A stretch of DNA of 64,000 nucleotides from Stanieria sp964562685 (GTDB taxonomy: Bacteria > Cyanobacteriota > Cyanobacteriia > Cyanobacteriales > Xenococcaceae): contig CAZLUP010000017.1 of NCBI GenBank assembly GCA_964562685.1, positions 1-64,000 on the forward strand. Reading direction: 5' to 3'. This document shows, piece by piece, positions 1-8,497 of this stretch; position 1 is the first letter of the stretch, and every line of letters begins with the position of its first letter. Made by a program: the position numbers and the translations under genes. The notes beneath the pieces are model-generated. The model ran no database searches. It was given only the letters and a program-made list of their open reading frames with translations, and had not been told where the DNA came from.

Positions 1-94
1 CAGGGAAATTATACTGTTGAACGTTTGATGTTTAATTAAGTGGAGCTACTTAGTAAGAGCAACTGAACGATAGATTAGGACAACAAAATTTAAT

Positions 95-121
95 GTAGGG
101 GCGATTGGTCAATCGCCCTAA
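95..121. repeat. GTAGGGGC-type palindromic repeat
   Basis: Inverted repeat with arms GGGCGATTG and CAATCGCCC around a 2-base centre, opened by GTAG and closed by TAA. It matches the architecture of other palindromes at 5467, 25314, 32179 and 36648, so I treat it as one of a dispersed family. No coding role is seen. Confidence 0.6.
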
Positions 122-176
122 CAGGATTGATTGAAAGATGTTGACATTCTTCAGATGAACAAAGGGGAGTGCAATC

Positions 177-302
177 ATGAAAAGAATTAGCCACCTTTTC
201 CTAAAAATTAGCACAATAGCTTTGATATTGACCAATATTGTTGAATATGATTGCCTCCCAACAGGTGTAATTAAGCTGTCAAACTCAATAATCATCAAGT
301 AG
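177..302 (+). CDS. Possible small hydrophobic protein, 41 aa
   Basis: A short ORF starting at ATG 177, 6-8 bases after a good ribosome-binding site (AAAGGGGAG). The product begins MKRISHLFLKIS and continues with a hydrophobic stretch (about residues 6-22), like a signal peptide or a single membrane segment, then a short polar tail ending in IIIK. I do not recognise a family. The strong Shine-Dalgarno is the main support; without homologues it could be chance. A longer reading frame on the opposite strand across the same bases has no supporting features. Confidence 0.3.
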   Translation: MKRISHLFLKISTIALILTNIVEYDCLPTGVIKLSNSIIIK

Positions 303-392
303 ATGACAATTCATTAGATGATATCCGTTCAACTATCTCTCAACAATCAATAGTTATTGTGATTAAATAAAAAAATAAGAACAAATTATTAT

Positions 393-980
393 TTACAAAA
401 TCTCTGCTAAATCTAAAACAAAACCAGGTAAAATATCTTCTCCTGATAAAGTTTGAGGATACTTAATTACTTCTACTTCTCGATCTACACGATAAACTTC
501 TACTTGCTGATTTTTGCGATCGATTAACCAACCCAATTTAGTACCATTATCAAGATACTCTTTCATCTTTTCTTGTAAAGGTTTAAGAGCATCAGTTTTA
601 GAACGTAATTCCACCACAAAATCAGGACAAATTGGTGCAAATCTTTCTTTTTCTTCCAAAGTTAATGATTCCCATTGTTCTTTTTTTACCCACGAAGCAT
701 CGGGTGAACGTTCCGCACCGTTAGGAAGTTTAAAACCTGTAGAAGAATCAAAAGCAACACCTAATTGAGTTTGTTTATTCCAATTTCCTAGCTGTACGAT
801 AATATCGAGATTCCGTCTACCTGTATCACTTCCCGTAGGCGACATAACAATTAAATCCCCTTGAGCATTTCTTTCAAAACGATAATCACGGTTACGCTGA
901 CAAAGTTGCCAAAACTGTTCGTCAGTTAAATCAATAGATAATTGCAAAGGAGAAGGTAGACTGATAGCAATTGTATCCAT
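393..980 (-). CDS. Uma2-family (DUF820) restriction endonuclease-like protein
   Basis: A 195-aa protein of the Uma2 family, a PD-(D/E)XK nuclease-fold group greatly expanded in cyanobacteria; the biological role is unknown. The conserved middle part reads PDASWV, then PDFVVELRSK, in which the E-L-R-S-K segment fits the ExxSK catalytic motif, followed by MKEYLDNGTKLGWLID and the usual VEVYR strand. Full length for the family. It is a stand-alone gene 65 bp downstream of the LivH-type gene on the same strand. A second, divergent Uma2 copy lies at 47496. Family assignment is confident; nuclease activity is inference. Confidence 0.88.
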   Translation of the reverse strand: MDTIAISLPSPLQLSIDLTDEQFWQLCQRNRDYRFERNAQGDLIVMSPTGSDTGRRNLDIIVQLGNWNKQTQLGVAFDSSTGFKLPNGAERSPDASWVKKEQWESLTLEEKERFAPICPDFVVELRSKTDALKPLQEKMKEYLDNGTKLGWLIDRKNQQVEVYRVDREVEVIKYPQTLSGEDILPGFVLDLAEIL

Positions 981-1045
981 AACTAATTGAAAGGATGCGT
1001 AAGCAAACTTTTCTCATTTTGATTTGATTTTAGTATATTGATTTT

Positions 1046-1903
1046 TTAAGCAGTTCCTTTAAATAATCCTTGGGGACGAATAAACAAAATAATTACCATA
1101 ATCAACAAAGCAACCCCTAATTTATATTGGGAATTGAGAACCGTCACACTTAATTCTTGAGCAACACCAATAATTAAAGCACCAACAATTGCTCCGTAAA
1201 CATTACCAATTCCACCTAAGATAACCGAAGCAAACAGAGGCAAAATCAAAAACCAACCCATATTAGGACGTACTGCGGTGATTAAACCGTACATTCCTCC
1301 AGATATAGCTGTTAAAATACCAACAATAATCCAAGTCCAAAGTACTACTTGTTCGACATTAATCCCTGATACTCTAGCTAAATCGATATTATCGGCGACG
1401 GCACGCATAGCTTTACCGATTTTAGTTTTTTGTAATAAAAAGTGAAGGGCAACAATCGTCATAATGGCTAAGACAATCACAACAATACGATAATAAGCAA
1501 TCCTAACCCCACCCACATCAAGAGCTTGTACTACAGGTAAATCGTAAGATTGATTACTAGCACCCCAAATTAATAAAATCCCACTGCGGAGAAATAAAGC
1601 TAATCCAATTGAGATAATAATAAGAGTAGTAGAAGTAGCTCTGCGATCGCGCATGGGTTTCCACAGCAGAAACTCACTAATAAGCATGGCAATTACTGTA
1701 CCTATTGCTCCTAGTACCATTGCCAACCAAATATTGACACCATTAACATTAGCTAACCAAGTCAGGTATGCGCCTAAAGTTAAAAAGTCTCCATGGGCGA
1801 AGTTAGAGAGACGCAAAATACCATAAGTTAAAGTCAATCCAATTGCAGCTAAGGCAAGCACACTACCAACAGCAATACCATTAAAAATTAGTTGAAGATC
1901 CAT
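1046..1903 (-). CDS. livH: Branched-chain/neutral amino acid ABC transporter permease, LivH type
   Basis: A 285-aa inner-membrane permease with about eight hydrophobic segments. Family signatures are visible: LTLTYGILRLSNFAHGDF near the N-terminus, MRAVADNIDLARVSGINVE in the cytoplasmic coupling loop, and GGIGNVYGAIVGALIIG near the C-terminus. In cyanobacteria this type works with a LivM-like permease, two ATPases and a periplasmic binding protein (the Nat system for neutral amino acids); none of these partners is adjacent, which is common for dispersed cyanobacterial Nat genes. Start chosen at ATG 1903, where the protein begins with the typical membrane segment. Substrate is inferred from the family. 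Confidence 0.88.
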   Translation of the reverse strand: MDLQLIFNGIAVGSVLALAAIGLTLTYGILRLSNFAHGDFLTLGAYLTWLANVNGVNIWLAMVLGAIGTVIAMLISEFLLWKPMRDRRATSTTLIIISIGLALFLRSGILLIWGASNQSYDLPVVQALDVGGVRIAYYRIVVIVLAIMTIVALHFLLQKTKIGKAMRAVADNIDLARVSGINVEQVVLWTWIIVGILTAISGGMYGLITAVRPNMGWFLILPLFASVILGGIGNVYGAIVGALIIGVAQELSVTVLNSQYKLGVALLIMVIILFIRPQGLFKGTA

Positions 1904-1992
1904 CCCGTTTGTTTTCGCGTAGGACGAATATATTTTAATATCAAGTCGAAAAATTTATTAAATTAAAGAATAGTACTATTGCAACTAATGTC

Positions 1993-3819
1993 GTGTCAGA
2001 ATCAGAAGTTAATTCTTTATCTAACCGCTATTTCGATTTAATTGATCGCATTGTCGATCTTACTCTTCAAGGTAAAATTCGCTCCAAAGCACAAGTATAC
2101 AGAATGCTCCATGAAGGAATAGAGCGCGGTACAGGAGAAATTTTTGAACGCTGTTTGGCAAGTAGAATGGAAACTACGACAACACAATTAGAAAAGAAAC
2201 TGAAAGCTACTCGGATCTTAAGAGCGTTAGAAACCATTGAGGGAGAATGGCAAAGATGGCAAACAGAAAACCAGTCAAATCAAGTAATTATTTCCGCTCA
2301 AACCCAAATTACTGCCAATGAAAGCGATCGCTATTTACTCGCTTTAATTGATATTATAGATCCAAATCAAAATCAAGCTTTAACTAGAAATCAACTACAA
2401 CAGTTAGCTAAAGCTTTAAAATCAACCGCCGATAATCAAGAAAACCCACAATTAGCTCAATTATCGTTAGGTATCATTGATGGTTTAAAATCTTTTGCCG
2501 ATTTAGAAGGAGATTTAGTTAGCTGGATCTATGAAGCAAGGAAAAGTTATATTGGTTTTGAACCAGAACCAAACAATCCCTGGCGTTTTTGGGCAAAAAA
2601 AGTTACTAGTCCGTTACCAAGGCAATTATTCGCAACTTTAGGACAAAATCAACCCCTAACAGAGTTTGTTCAGTTTGCCAGTCATGCCGAATTACGAGCT
2701 TGGGTAGAATTAATTATCATACTGCATTACTTAGAAAGAGGTTTAGTCAATTGGTTTGATCAACAACCTTACAACACTAAATTTGGAAAGCAACTTTCCT
2801 ATAGCACTTTTCTTTCTTTTGCCATTATTTGGGGAGAGTTATCAAGTCTTTTTTCAGCGAGTAGTTGCCAATTAAGCGATGGTTGTTTTCAACTGATGTT
2901 ACAAACTCTAAGAACCTTTGCAGTTAGAGATGATTTTCCTCTTTATAGTGGGGTTTTTGTTTCTTTTTCTGGCGAAAATTTACAAAACACTCTCGACTAT
3001 TTTGACGAACCCCTCAAACAAGTAGCAGGTACGGGAGAAAAAGCTCGTATTCTAACTTTATTGGGTTATTCCCAACGCACTCTAGGAAGATACGCCAAAG
3101 CTAACGAATTTCACCAAGAAGCTGTAGTGATTGCCAGAGAAACTGAAGATCGTATTTGTGAAATTGCCAACTTTAATCATCTTAGTCGCATTTGTGTTCA
3201 TCAACAAGATTATGAAACTGCCATCAACTATAGTCAGAGAGCTTTAATTTTAGCTCGTCAAGTTGGAGATCGATTAGGTGAAGCAAATGCTTTAGTTAAT
3301 TTAGGCTACAGTAAAGTATTTTTTGCCCGACAACTAGATAGTTTAGATACAGAAGTTTATCAAGAAGCGATTCGTTATCTCGAACAAGGATTAAATCTCG
3401 CTGAGAAATTAGGAGATGTTTTTAGTCAGGCATTTGGTTATAACAGCTTAGGCATTGCTTATGTAATTTTATCTCAACCAGCAACCGCGATCGCATCTTT
3501 AGAAAAAGGGGTGCAATTAGCTCAGGTGGCTCAAAATATTTATTTACAAGGATTGAGTTTTGTTTATCTAGCCGAAGCTTATTATCAGTTAACCAATCTC
3601 TCTCAGACTGTCTATTCTAGTTGTCTAGGAATGTATTTACTCAAGCAAATTGAAGCGATTGAATGGCGACAACCTGCTGGTTTACTAACAATTTTAAAGG
3701 GACAAGTAGGAGAAGAAGGCTTTCAAAATTTGTTACAACAAGTTCGCTCTCTAATTATTCCTGTAATTGGAGTTGATGGTTACGATTATTTACCAACTTT
3801 ATTGCAAGAGTATCAATAG
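1993..3819 (+). CDS. Tetratricopeptide-repeat protein with cyanobacterial N-terminal domain
   Basis: A 608-aa soluble protein starting at GTG 1993; the ATG five bases upstream is in another frame. The first ~100 residues form a charged helical region (SLSNRYFDLIDRIVDLTLQGK), the middle ~250 residues resemble no domain I can name, and about residues 350-560 hold at least five TPR units (for example the stretches around ALIYLQRTLGRYAKANEFHQ-like helices, DYETAINYSQRALILARQ and YLEQGLNLAEKLGD). TPRs usually serve protein-protein contact. It is divergent from livH with about 90 bp between starts and has no operon partner. The specific role cannot be told. Confidence 0.75.
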   Translation: MSESEVNSLSNRYFDLIDRIVDLTLQGKIRSKAQVYRMLHEGIERGTGEIFERCLASRMETTTTQLEKKLKATRILRALETIEGEWQRWQTENQSNQVIISAQTQITANESDRYLLALIDIIDPNQNQALTRNQLQQLAKALKSTADNQENPQLAQLSLGIIDGLKSFADLEGDLVSWIYEARKSYIGFEPEPNNPWRFWAKKVTSPLPRQLFATLGQNQPLTEFVQFASHAELRAWVELIIILHYLERGLVNWFDQQPYNTKFGKQLSYSTFLSFAIIWGELSSLFSASSCQLSDGCFQLMLQTLRTFAVRDDFPLYSGVFVSFSGENLQNTLDYFDEPLKQVAGTGEKARILTLLGYSQRTLGRYAKANEFHQEAVVIARETEDRICEIANFNHLSRICVHQQDYETAINYSQRALILARQVGDRLGEANALVNLGYSKVFFARQLDSLDTEVYQEAIRYLEQGLNLAEKLGDVFSQAFGYNSLGIAYVILSQPATAIASLEKGVQLAQVAQNIYLQGLSFVYLAEAYYQLTNLSQTVYSSCLGMYLLKQIEAIEWRQPAGLLTILKGQVGEEGFQNLLQQVRSLIIPVIGVDGYDYLPTLLQEYQ

Positions 3820-3936
3820 CTCAATCGAATTTAGGTGCTAGGGTATAGGGAATAGGGGTGCAAGGATGCAACAGGTGCAGGGGAAAAATTTTTAACAATA
3901 ATACTAATTTTCTCCTCTTCTTTCAATTGACAATAA

Positions 3937-5022
3937 ATGATTTCAAACAATAGCGAAATAACTACTCATACAAAAAAAACACCACTTATTATTGCTCATC
4001 GAGGTGCTAGTGGTTTACGTCCAGAACACACTTTAGCAGCTTATCGATTAGCGATCGCACAAGGAGCAGATTTTATTGAACCAGACTTAGTACCTACTAA
4101 AGATGGGATTTTAGTCGCTCGCCACGAAAATGCGCTTGCGATACTTGATTCTGATGGTAGTATTAATCGTAGCAATACCACTACTGATGTCTTTAAATAT
4201 CCTCAATTTCAAGACCGTTTGACTACTAAAATCATTGATAGTCAAACTATTACTGGTTGGTTTACAGAAGACTTTACTTTAGCAGAATTAAAAACTATTA
4301 ATGCAATTCAACGTTTACCAGAACTTCGCGGAACAAAATACGATCATCATCAATTAAAAATTCCAACTTTAGTAGAAATTATTAACTTAGTTCAACAAGT
4401 AGAACAAGCTACAGGTAAAAAAATTGGCATTTATCCAGAAACAAAACATCCTACTTATTTTGCTAAGGAAGGAAAAAAAATAGACGGTACTTTAATTAAT
4501 TTATCAATAGAAAAACTTTTAATAGATACTTTAATTGCTCAAAATTTTACTAATCCAAAACAAATTTTCATTCAATCTTTTGAAATAAATAATTTACAAG
4601 CTTTAAAATACTCAATTATGCCTGAAGCTGAGGTAGATTTACCTTTAATCCAGTTAATTAACAACACAGGTTCACCTTACGATCAACAAATTCTCAATAA
4701 AAATTTGACTTATCAAGAGCTGATAACTCCTCAAGGATTAACCCAAATTGCTAACTATGCAGTAGGAATAGGTGTAGATAAAAATCTCATTATGCCTGTA
4801 GACAAGCACAACAATTTATTATCTCCTACTTACTTAATTCAAGACACTCATCAAGCAGGTTTACTAGTTCATGCTTATACTTTTCGGAATGAAAATATTT
4901 TTCTAGCTAATGATTATCAAAACAAAGCAGAATTAGAATATCAACAATTAATTGAACTAGGTATTGATGGTTTCTTTACTGACTTTCCAGCCACAGCTAA
5001 AACAATTATCAGCTATCAGTGA
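3937..5022 (+). CDS. glpQ: Glycerophosphodiester phosphodiesterase (GlpQ/UgpQ-like)
   Basis: A 361-aa enzyme expected to hydrolyse glycerophosphodiesters to glycerol-3-phosphate and an alcohol. The TIM-barrel motifs are present: AHRGASGLRPEHT near residue 20 (catalytic His-Arg), FIEPDLVPTKDG (metal-binding Glu/Asp) and VARHE (second catalytic His). The large insertion between strands (about residues 75-125) is typical of the longer periplasmic GlpQ branch, but the N-terminus lacks a clear signal peptide, so location is uncertain. The C-terminus has the usual GIDGFFTDFP motif. A repeat-rich spacer follows the gene. Confidence 0.87.
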   Translation: MISNNSEITTHTKKTPLIIAHRGASGLRPEHTLAAYRLAIAQGADFIEPDLVPTKDGILVARHENALAILDSDGSINRSNTTTDVFKYPQFQDRLTTKIIDSQTITGWFTEDFTLAELKTINAIQRLPELRGTKYDHHQLKIPTLVEIINLVQQVEQATGKKIGIYPETKHPTYFAKEGKKIDGTLINLSIEKLLIDTLIAQNFTNPKQIFIQSFEINNLQALKYSIMPEAEVDLPLIQLINNTGSPYDQQILNKNLTYQELITPQGLTQIANYAVGIGVDKNLIMPVDKHNNLLSPTYLIQDTHQAGLLVHAYTFRNENIFLANDYQNKAELEYQQLIELGIDGFFTDFPATAKTIISYQ

Positions 5023-5029
5023 CCAATTA

Positions 5030-5145
5030 TAAATTATGAAGGATGAATAATCAACAATTAACCATTAACACTACCAACTAATAACTTTATCTGTGTTAAT
5101 CCGTGTGCATCTGTGGACAAACAATCAACAATTAACAATTAACAA
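5030..5145. repeat. Dispersed intergenic repeat (AACAATTAAC / CTGTGGACAAAC type)
   Basis: A noncoding stretch closely related in order and sequence to 58690-58826: both run from TATGA-GGAT-AATAATCAAC through a TTATCTGTGTT-like phrase to ATCTGTGGACAAACAAT and a run of AACAATTAAC units. The phrase ATCTGTG...ATCCGTGT...ATCTGTGG also occurs reversed at 53761-53793. Confidence 0.6.
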
Positions 5146-5156
5146 AAAAATTAACA

Positions 5157-5423
5157 TTAACGAAATTTCTGCTGATAAAGCCTGCCAATAGCCTTAAGTA
5201 ATTTGTCAAAAGTTAATTGAGACGATTCATGAGTAGGAGCTAAAGACTGAAGTTCGGAAAGCAATTTAGCTTCTTCATTCGCAATCTCATCATCACTATA
5301 AACCAATGCCGCGATCGCTTCAAGTAAATTTTGATAATCTGATTCAGTTGGATGAGAACCCAAATAATCATTTAGCCACTGATAACATTGTTCAGAAAGA
5401 TCAAAGAGGAAAAAATGTTTCAT
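5157..5423 (-). CDS. Conserved hypothetical protein, acidic, ~88 aa
   Basis: I choose ATG at 5423, giving a protein beginning MKHFFLFDLSEQCYQWL; the longer frame to 5492 would translate a palindromic repeat (5467-5486) and gives an unlikely N-terminus. The protein is helical and acidic, with YSDDEIANEEAKLLSELQ in the middle, which loosely recalls the first helix pair of TerB-like domains, but I cannot assign a family. No membrane segment or signal. It sits 97 bases downstream of the curlin-like gene on the same strand and might be co-transcribed. Confidence 0.55.
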   Translation of the reverse strand: MKHFFLFDLSEQCYQWLNDYLGSHPTESDYQNLLEAIAALVYSDDEIANEEAKLLSELQSLAPTHESSQLTFDKLLKAIGRLYQQKFR

Positions 5424-5466
5424 GTTAAAGGATTTGCCCACCTTACTTTTTACTTTATAACTAAAA

Positions 5467-5486
5467 GGGGCATCGATGCCCCCGTA
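5467..5486. repeat. GGGGCATCGATGCCCC palindrome
   Basis: A perfect 16-bp palindrome followed by CGTA, in the spacer between the curlin-like gene and the next minus-strand gene. It fits the GTAGGGGC...GCCCCTAC family seen at four other places in the window, with a shorter stem. Confidence 0.5.
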
Positions 5487-5519
5487 CTTCAATATAAAAG
5501 AAAGTTTAATTATTTATTA

Positions 5520-5867
5520 TTAGTAAGGATAAGCAGGAATTCCATAACCATTTAAATCAACTTGAGTTTGATTAGCATTGTTGAAAACACCTTGGTTAGT
5601 CACGTTACCGATTCCATTGGTAAAGGATTGGTTTTGACCAGCTTGAACATTGCTTTGAATTTGAGGATCTACACCAAAACCATCTAAGCTAAATTGAGTT
5701 TGATTGGCATTGTTAACTACGCTTTGATTAGTAACGTTACCTGCGCCCACACTAACGGCAGTGTTAGAACCTGCTTGAACATTAGTTTGAACTTGTGGAT
5801 TAGCAAATGCTGCAACGGGAGAAAGAGCTAAAGCGAGAGTGGAGATGATTAAAGCTGATTTTTTCAT
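5520..5867 (-). CDS. Secreted repeat protein, curlin-like
   Basis: A 115-aa protein with a clear Sec signal peptide (MKKSALIISTLALALSPVAAFA, cleaved after AFA). The mature part is two ~44-residue repeats, each built as PQ(V/I)Q(T/S)NVQAGxN...G(A/I)GNVTNQxVxNNANQTQ...L(D/N)G(F/Y)G. The spacing of Gln, Gly and Asn (QAGxN..., NVTNQ, NNANQTQ) resembles curlin (CsgA/CsgB) repeats that form functional amyloid, but only two long units are present and no csgG/csgE-like gene is nearby. Composition is rich in N, Q, G and V and has no Cys. Surface fibre or matrix role is inference. The leader may sequester its ribosome-binding site (5873-5934). Confidence 0.7.
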   Translation of the reverse strand: MKKSALIISTLALALSPVAAFANPQVQTNVQAGSNTAVSVGAGNVTNQSVVNNANQTQFSLDGFGVDPQIQSNVQAGQNQSFTNGIGNVTNQGVFNNANQTQVDLNGYGIPAYPY

Positions 5868-5872
5868 TTTTC

Positions 5873-5934
5873 TAGACCTCTAAAGTTTAATTTGGTTTGT
5901 TTTTCTCTTCACTCTCTAATTACGTTGAGGTCTA
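5873..5934 (-). promoter_or_regulatory. Leader with complementary TAGACCTC / GAGGTCTA, possible RBS sequestration
   Basis: On the minus strand the leader of the curlin-like gene contains TAGACCTC, then ~46 bases later GAGGTCTA, an exact 8-bp complement. The second copy contains the Shine-Dalgarno (AGAGG) just before the ATG at 5867, so pairing would mask it. This is visible in the sequence; that it regulates translation is inference. Confidence 0.4.
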
Positions 5935-5959
5935 TTTTTTTATGCAACTAAAATTATTT

Positions 5960-7585
5960 TTAAGTTTCCTCTCCTAGATTTTCTGAAGTTTGTTTTCTCG
6001 CTTGTAAATTGAGACGAATTTCGTCGTGAACTTCTTTAGTAATTGGGTAAAAATAAGCCAGAATTACACCACAAACTAAAGCAATAGTAGGTAAAGGACC
6101 AACCGCAATGCGGATCGCTAGTAATGCACTTTCTGGTTGAACAGGAATTTCTCCGCCTGGTGGTCTTTCAATAAATCCAGCTAAGTCTAAAGCTTGACCA
6201 ACTAACAATAATGCTAAAGCCAAACCAAATTTTTGCAACAATACCATAAAGCTATAAAAAATCCCTTCACGACGTTGACCAGTATTAAGTTCATCTAGTT
6301 CAATTACATCAGGAATCATTGACCAGGGAATTAAATACGCTACCGACACACCAGAACCAGCCATAATAGCTAACAGATACATTAAACCGATTTGACCTGG
6401 TTGAATTAAAAATAAACCTGCTTGAGCGATAATCCAAATCCCACTACCTAAAAAATAAACTGTTTTTTTGCCTACTTTCTCGCTAACATACCTCCAAAAG
6501 AAGAGCATAATCAAAGCAGTCCCTTGAACTGCGATCGCAACTAAGGGAAAGGCAGCTTCTGTCATACCCATCCAACTGACGACAAAATAAATCAAAATCG
6601 AAGCAGTTAATTGTACTGCCAACCAGGAACATAAATAAATGCCAATGATGTAGAGGAAGGGTTTGTTGGTAAAGGCAATTCGTAACTGTTCTAAAATTGG
6701 GAGATTAGCACTACTATCTTCGGAAATTCGGTCGGAAACTGCTTGAGAATTAGACAAATGAGTCTCGGTTTTGCTCAACATTAAATTAATCCCAAACACA
6801 GCAAGTTCTAATCCAATTAGAATTGCAACCATACCATTAAAGATGGTTTTGAGATTAGCAAGACCATAAACAATTACGATTCCAGCTATTACCGTTACGA
6901 CTATCCCAACCATTTTTTTCTGTGATTGACCCAGGATCGGATTCGCACCTCTTTCTTGAATTCCTAAAGTACACCAAAATAAAGCGATTACCGATACTGC
7001 TGTACTAACTAAACCCAACAACCAATATTGCTGAAGAGGATCGTCAGGATAAGCTTGAAAAATTACCGTTGCCAGAATCAGAGATAGAATACTCCCACCA
7101 ATGGAAAAAGCAAAGCGAAAACTACTTAGATCTGTCCGCTCGTTATAATCTTGAGTTAATTCTGGAGTCAAAGCAGTATAAGGTAAATTTACTGCTGTAT
7201 ATGCCAAATTAAATAAAATTGCGATCGCGACATAATAAACATATAACCACTGATGATTAATTTTAGGATTGGGATCGAATTGAGGTACAATCCATTGCAA
7301 AAAAAAGAAAATCCCAAAAGGAATGATGCCTGCTAACATCCAAGGCAGACGACGACCCCAACGAGTTCTAGTGCGATCGCTCAAAATTCCTGTAATCGGG
7401 TCGTTAATGGCATCGGCAACTTTGCCAATTGCTAAAATACTTCCTGCCATACCAGCAGGTAAACCCGCTACATTAGTAAAAAAATACAACAAAAAAAATA
7501 CTAAAATATTTGCCGTGATTGCAGGTCCCATGTCTCCTGCACCATAAGCAAGTTTAGTAGTAAAATTTAACTTTTCTCGATCCAT
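5960..7585 (-). CDS. MFS transporter, glycoside-pentoside-hexuronide:cation symporter (MelB-like)
   Basis: A 541-aa polytopic protein with about 12 membrane segments. The N-terminal half has the GPH-family hallmarks LAYGAGDMGPAITANIL and GKVADAINDPITGILSDRTRTRWGRRLPWM, where the Asp residues bind the coupling cation in MelB. The second half has LAIMAGSGVSVAYLIPWSMIPDVIELDE. It is longer than MelB (~470 aa) because of a ~80-residue insertion with extra hydrophobic segments around residues 225-290. Likely a sugar or glycoside symporter; the substrate is unknown. It is divergent from the phosphoribosyltransferase gene with only 34 bp between starts, so the promoters must overlap. Confidence 0.85.
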   Translation of the reverse strand: MDREKLNFTTKLAYGAGDMGPAITANILVFFLLYFFTNVAGLPAGMAGSILAIGKVADAINDPITGILSDRTRTRWGRRLPWMLAGIIPFGIFFFLQWIVPQFDPNPKINHQWLYVYYVAIAILFNLAYTAVNLPYTALTPELTQDYNERTDLSSFRFAFSIGGSILSLILATVIFQAYPDDPLQQYWLLGLVSTAVSVIALFWCTLGIQERGANPILGQSQKKMVGIVVTVIAGIVIVYGLANLKTIFNGMVAILIGLELAVFGINLMLSKTETHLSNSQAVSDRISEDSSANLPILEQLRIAFTNKPFLYIIGIYLCSWLAVQLTASILIYFVVSWMGMTEAAFPLVAIAVQGTALIMLFFWRYVSEKVGKKTVYFLGSGIWIIAQAGLFLIQPGQIGLMYLLAIMAGSGVSVAYLIPWSMIPDVIELDELNTGQRREGIFYSFMVLLQKFGLALALLLVGQALDLAGFIERPPGGEIPVQPESALLAIRIAVGPLPTIALVCGVILAYFYPITKEVHDEIRLNLQARKQTSENLGEET

Positions 7586-7619
7586 TGAGTCCTGATTAAT
7601 TACTGAAGTTGCTACTGTT

Positions 7620-8138
7620 ATGACAGATCTATACGTTTCTTGGTCAGAATATCACCAAAAAATTGAAGCTTTGGCGGTCAAAATTTATCAATCAGGTTGG
7701 GAATTTAATCAAATTGTTTGTATTGCCAAAGGAGGACTACGGGTTGGAGATCTGCTTTGTCGTCTTTATCGTCAACCGTTAGCTATTCTATTTACTTCTT
7801 CTTACACTGGAAAAGATAATCGCACTAGAGGAAAAATAACTTTTTCTCAACATCTTGCTAGTATTAATTCCCAATTAGGCGATCGCATTTTATTAGTAGA
7901 TGATTTAGTCGATTCAGGTGTTTCTTTGCAAGAATCGATCAATTGGTTACAAAAAAATTATAGTCAAAATATTGTAGAAATACGGACTGCTGTGATTTGG
8001 TATAAAAGTTGTTCGGTTGCTATACCAGATTATTATGTTGATTATTTATCAGATAATCCCTGGATTCATCAGCCTTTTGAACGTTACGAACAGCTTTCTT
8101 TGCCAGAATTAGCTAAGCTATATCATCATCTTGTTTAA
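7620..8138 (+). CDS. Purine-type phosphoribosyltransferase
   Basis: A 172-aa protein of the type I phosphoribosyltransferase fold. The PRPP-binding motif is clear: RILLVDDLVDSGVSL at about residues 93-107, and an upstream VCIAKGGLRVGDLL carries the PPi loop. The C-terminal IWYKSCSVAIPDYYVDYLSDNPWIHQPFE matches xanthine/hypoxanthine-like phosphoribosyltransferases, so salvage of a purine base with PRPP is likely; similar proteins are often labelled Xpt/Gpt-like. The exact base cannot be deduced. It stands alone, divergent from the MFS gene. Confidence 0.8.
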   Translation: MTDLYVSWSEYHQKIEALAVKIYQSGWEFNQIVCIAKGGLRVGDLLCRLYRQPLAILFTSSYTGKDNRTRGKITFSQHLASINSQLGDRILLVDDLVDSGVSLQESINWLQKNYSQNIVEIRTAVIWYKSCSVAIPDYYVDYLSDNPWIHQPFERYEQLSLPELAKLYHHLV

Positions 8139-8497
8139 TTAAATTACTGTTAATAATCATTAAAAACACCTAATAAAATTAGTATATTTACGGAAGACAT
8201 ACCTAACAGTTTATCTTTATCCTAATAATGAATAAAAGAGGTATTGCTGGCAACAATACCCCCGAGACCGAATAGAACTGTGAAACAATATTATTATATC
8301 AATTGTGTCGTAAAAACAAGGGTTGATTAGCTTTGTGCTTAATGTCTCTCTTGTACTATATTGTAAAAGAAAATACTGTTTTTATCATATCTTTAAATTC
8401 TTGTTTGATCAACCTCCGCTAGTTTAAGCCTTATTTATAGGTAATTGGAGGTTTTGTAAATTTTTTTAAACCCATCGAGAAAGCGCGGTTTTATTTG
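8139..8497. other. Intergenic region with two hairpins
   Basis: No ORF of note. It contains a 7-bp hairpin GGTATTG/CAATACC at 8240-8260 and, at 8411-8453, arms AACCTCC and GGAGGTT about 29 bases apart, followed by a T-rich run. The latter could terminate transcription from the plus strand. I see no recognisable small-RNA family. Confidence 0.4.
8411..8467 (+). terminator. Possible intrinsic terminator, long loop
   Basis: AACCTCC pairs with GGAGGTT; the loop holds a smaller CCT/AGG stem, and TTTTGTAAATTTTTTT follows. It lies 270 bp beyond the phosphoribosyltransferase gene, so it might end that transcript or an unannotated small RNA. Confidence 0.3.

Noticed and set aside
50..298. 82-aa minus-strand frame
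   Set aside because: It overlaps the palindrome at 95-121 and has no signal or family match; the plus-strand 177-302 ORF has the better ribosome-binding site.
8139..8497. Known small RNA such as Yfr1 or 6S
   Set aside because: Hairpins exist but the conserved motifs of those families are not visible.
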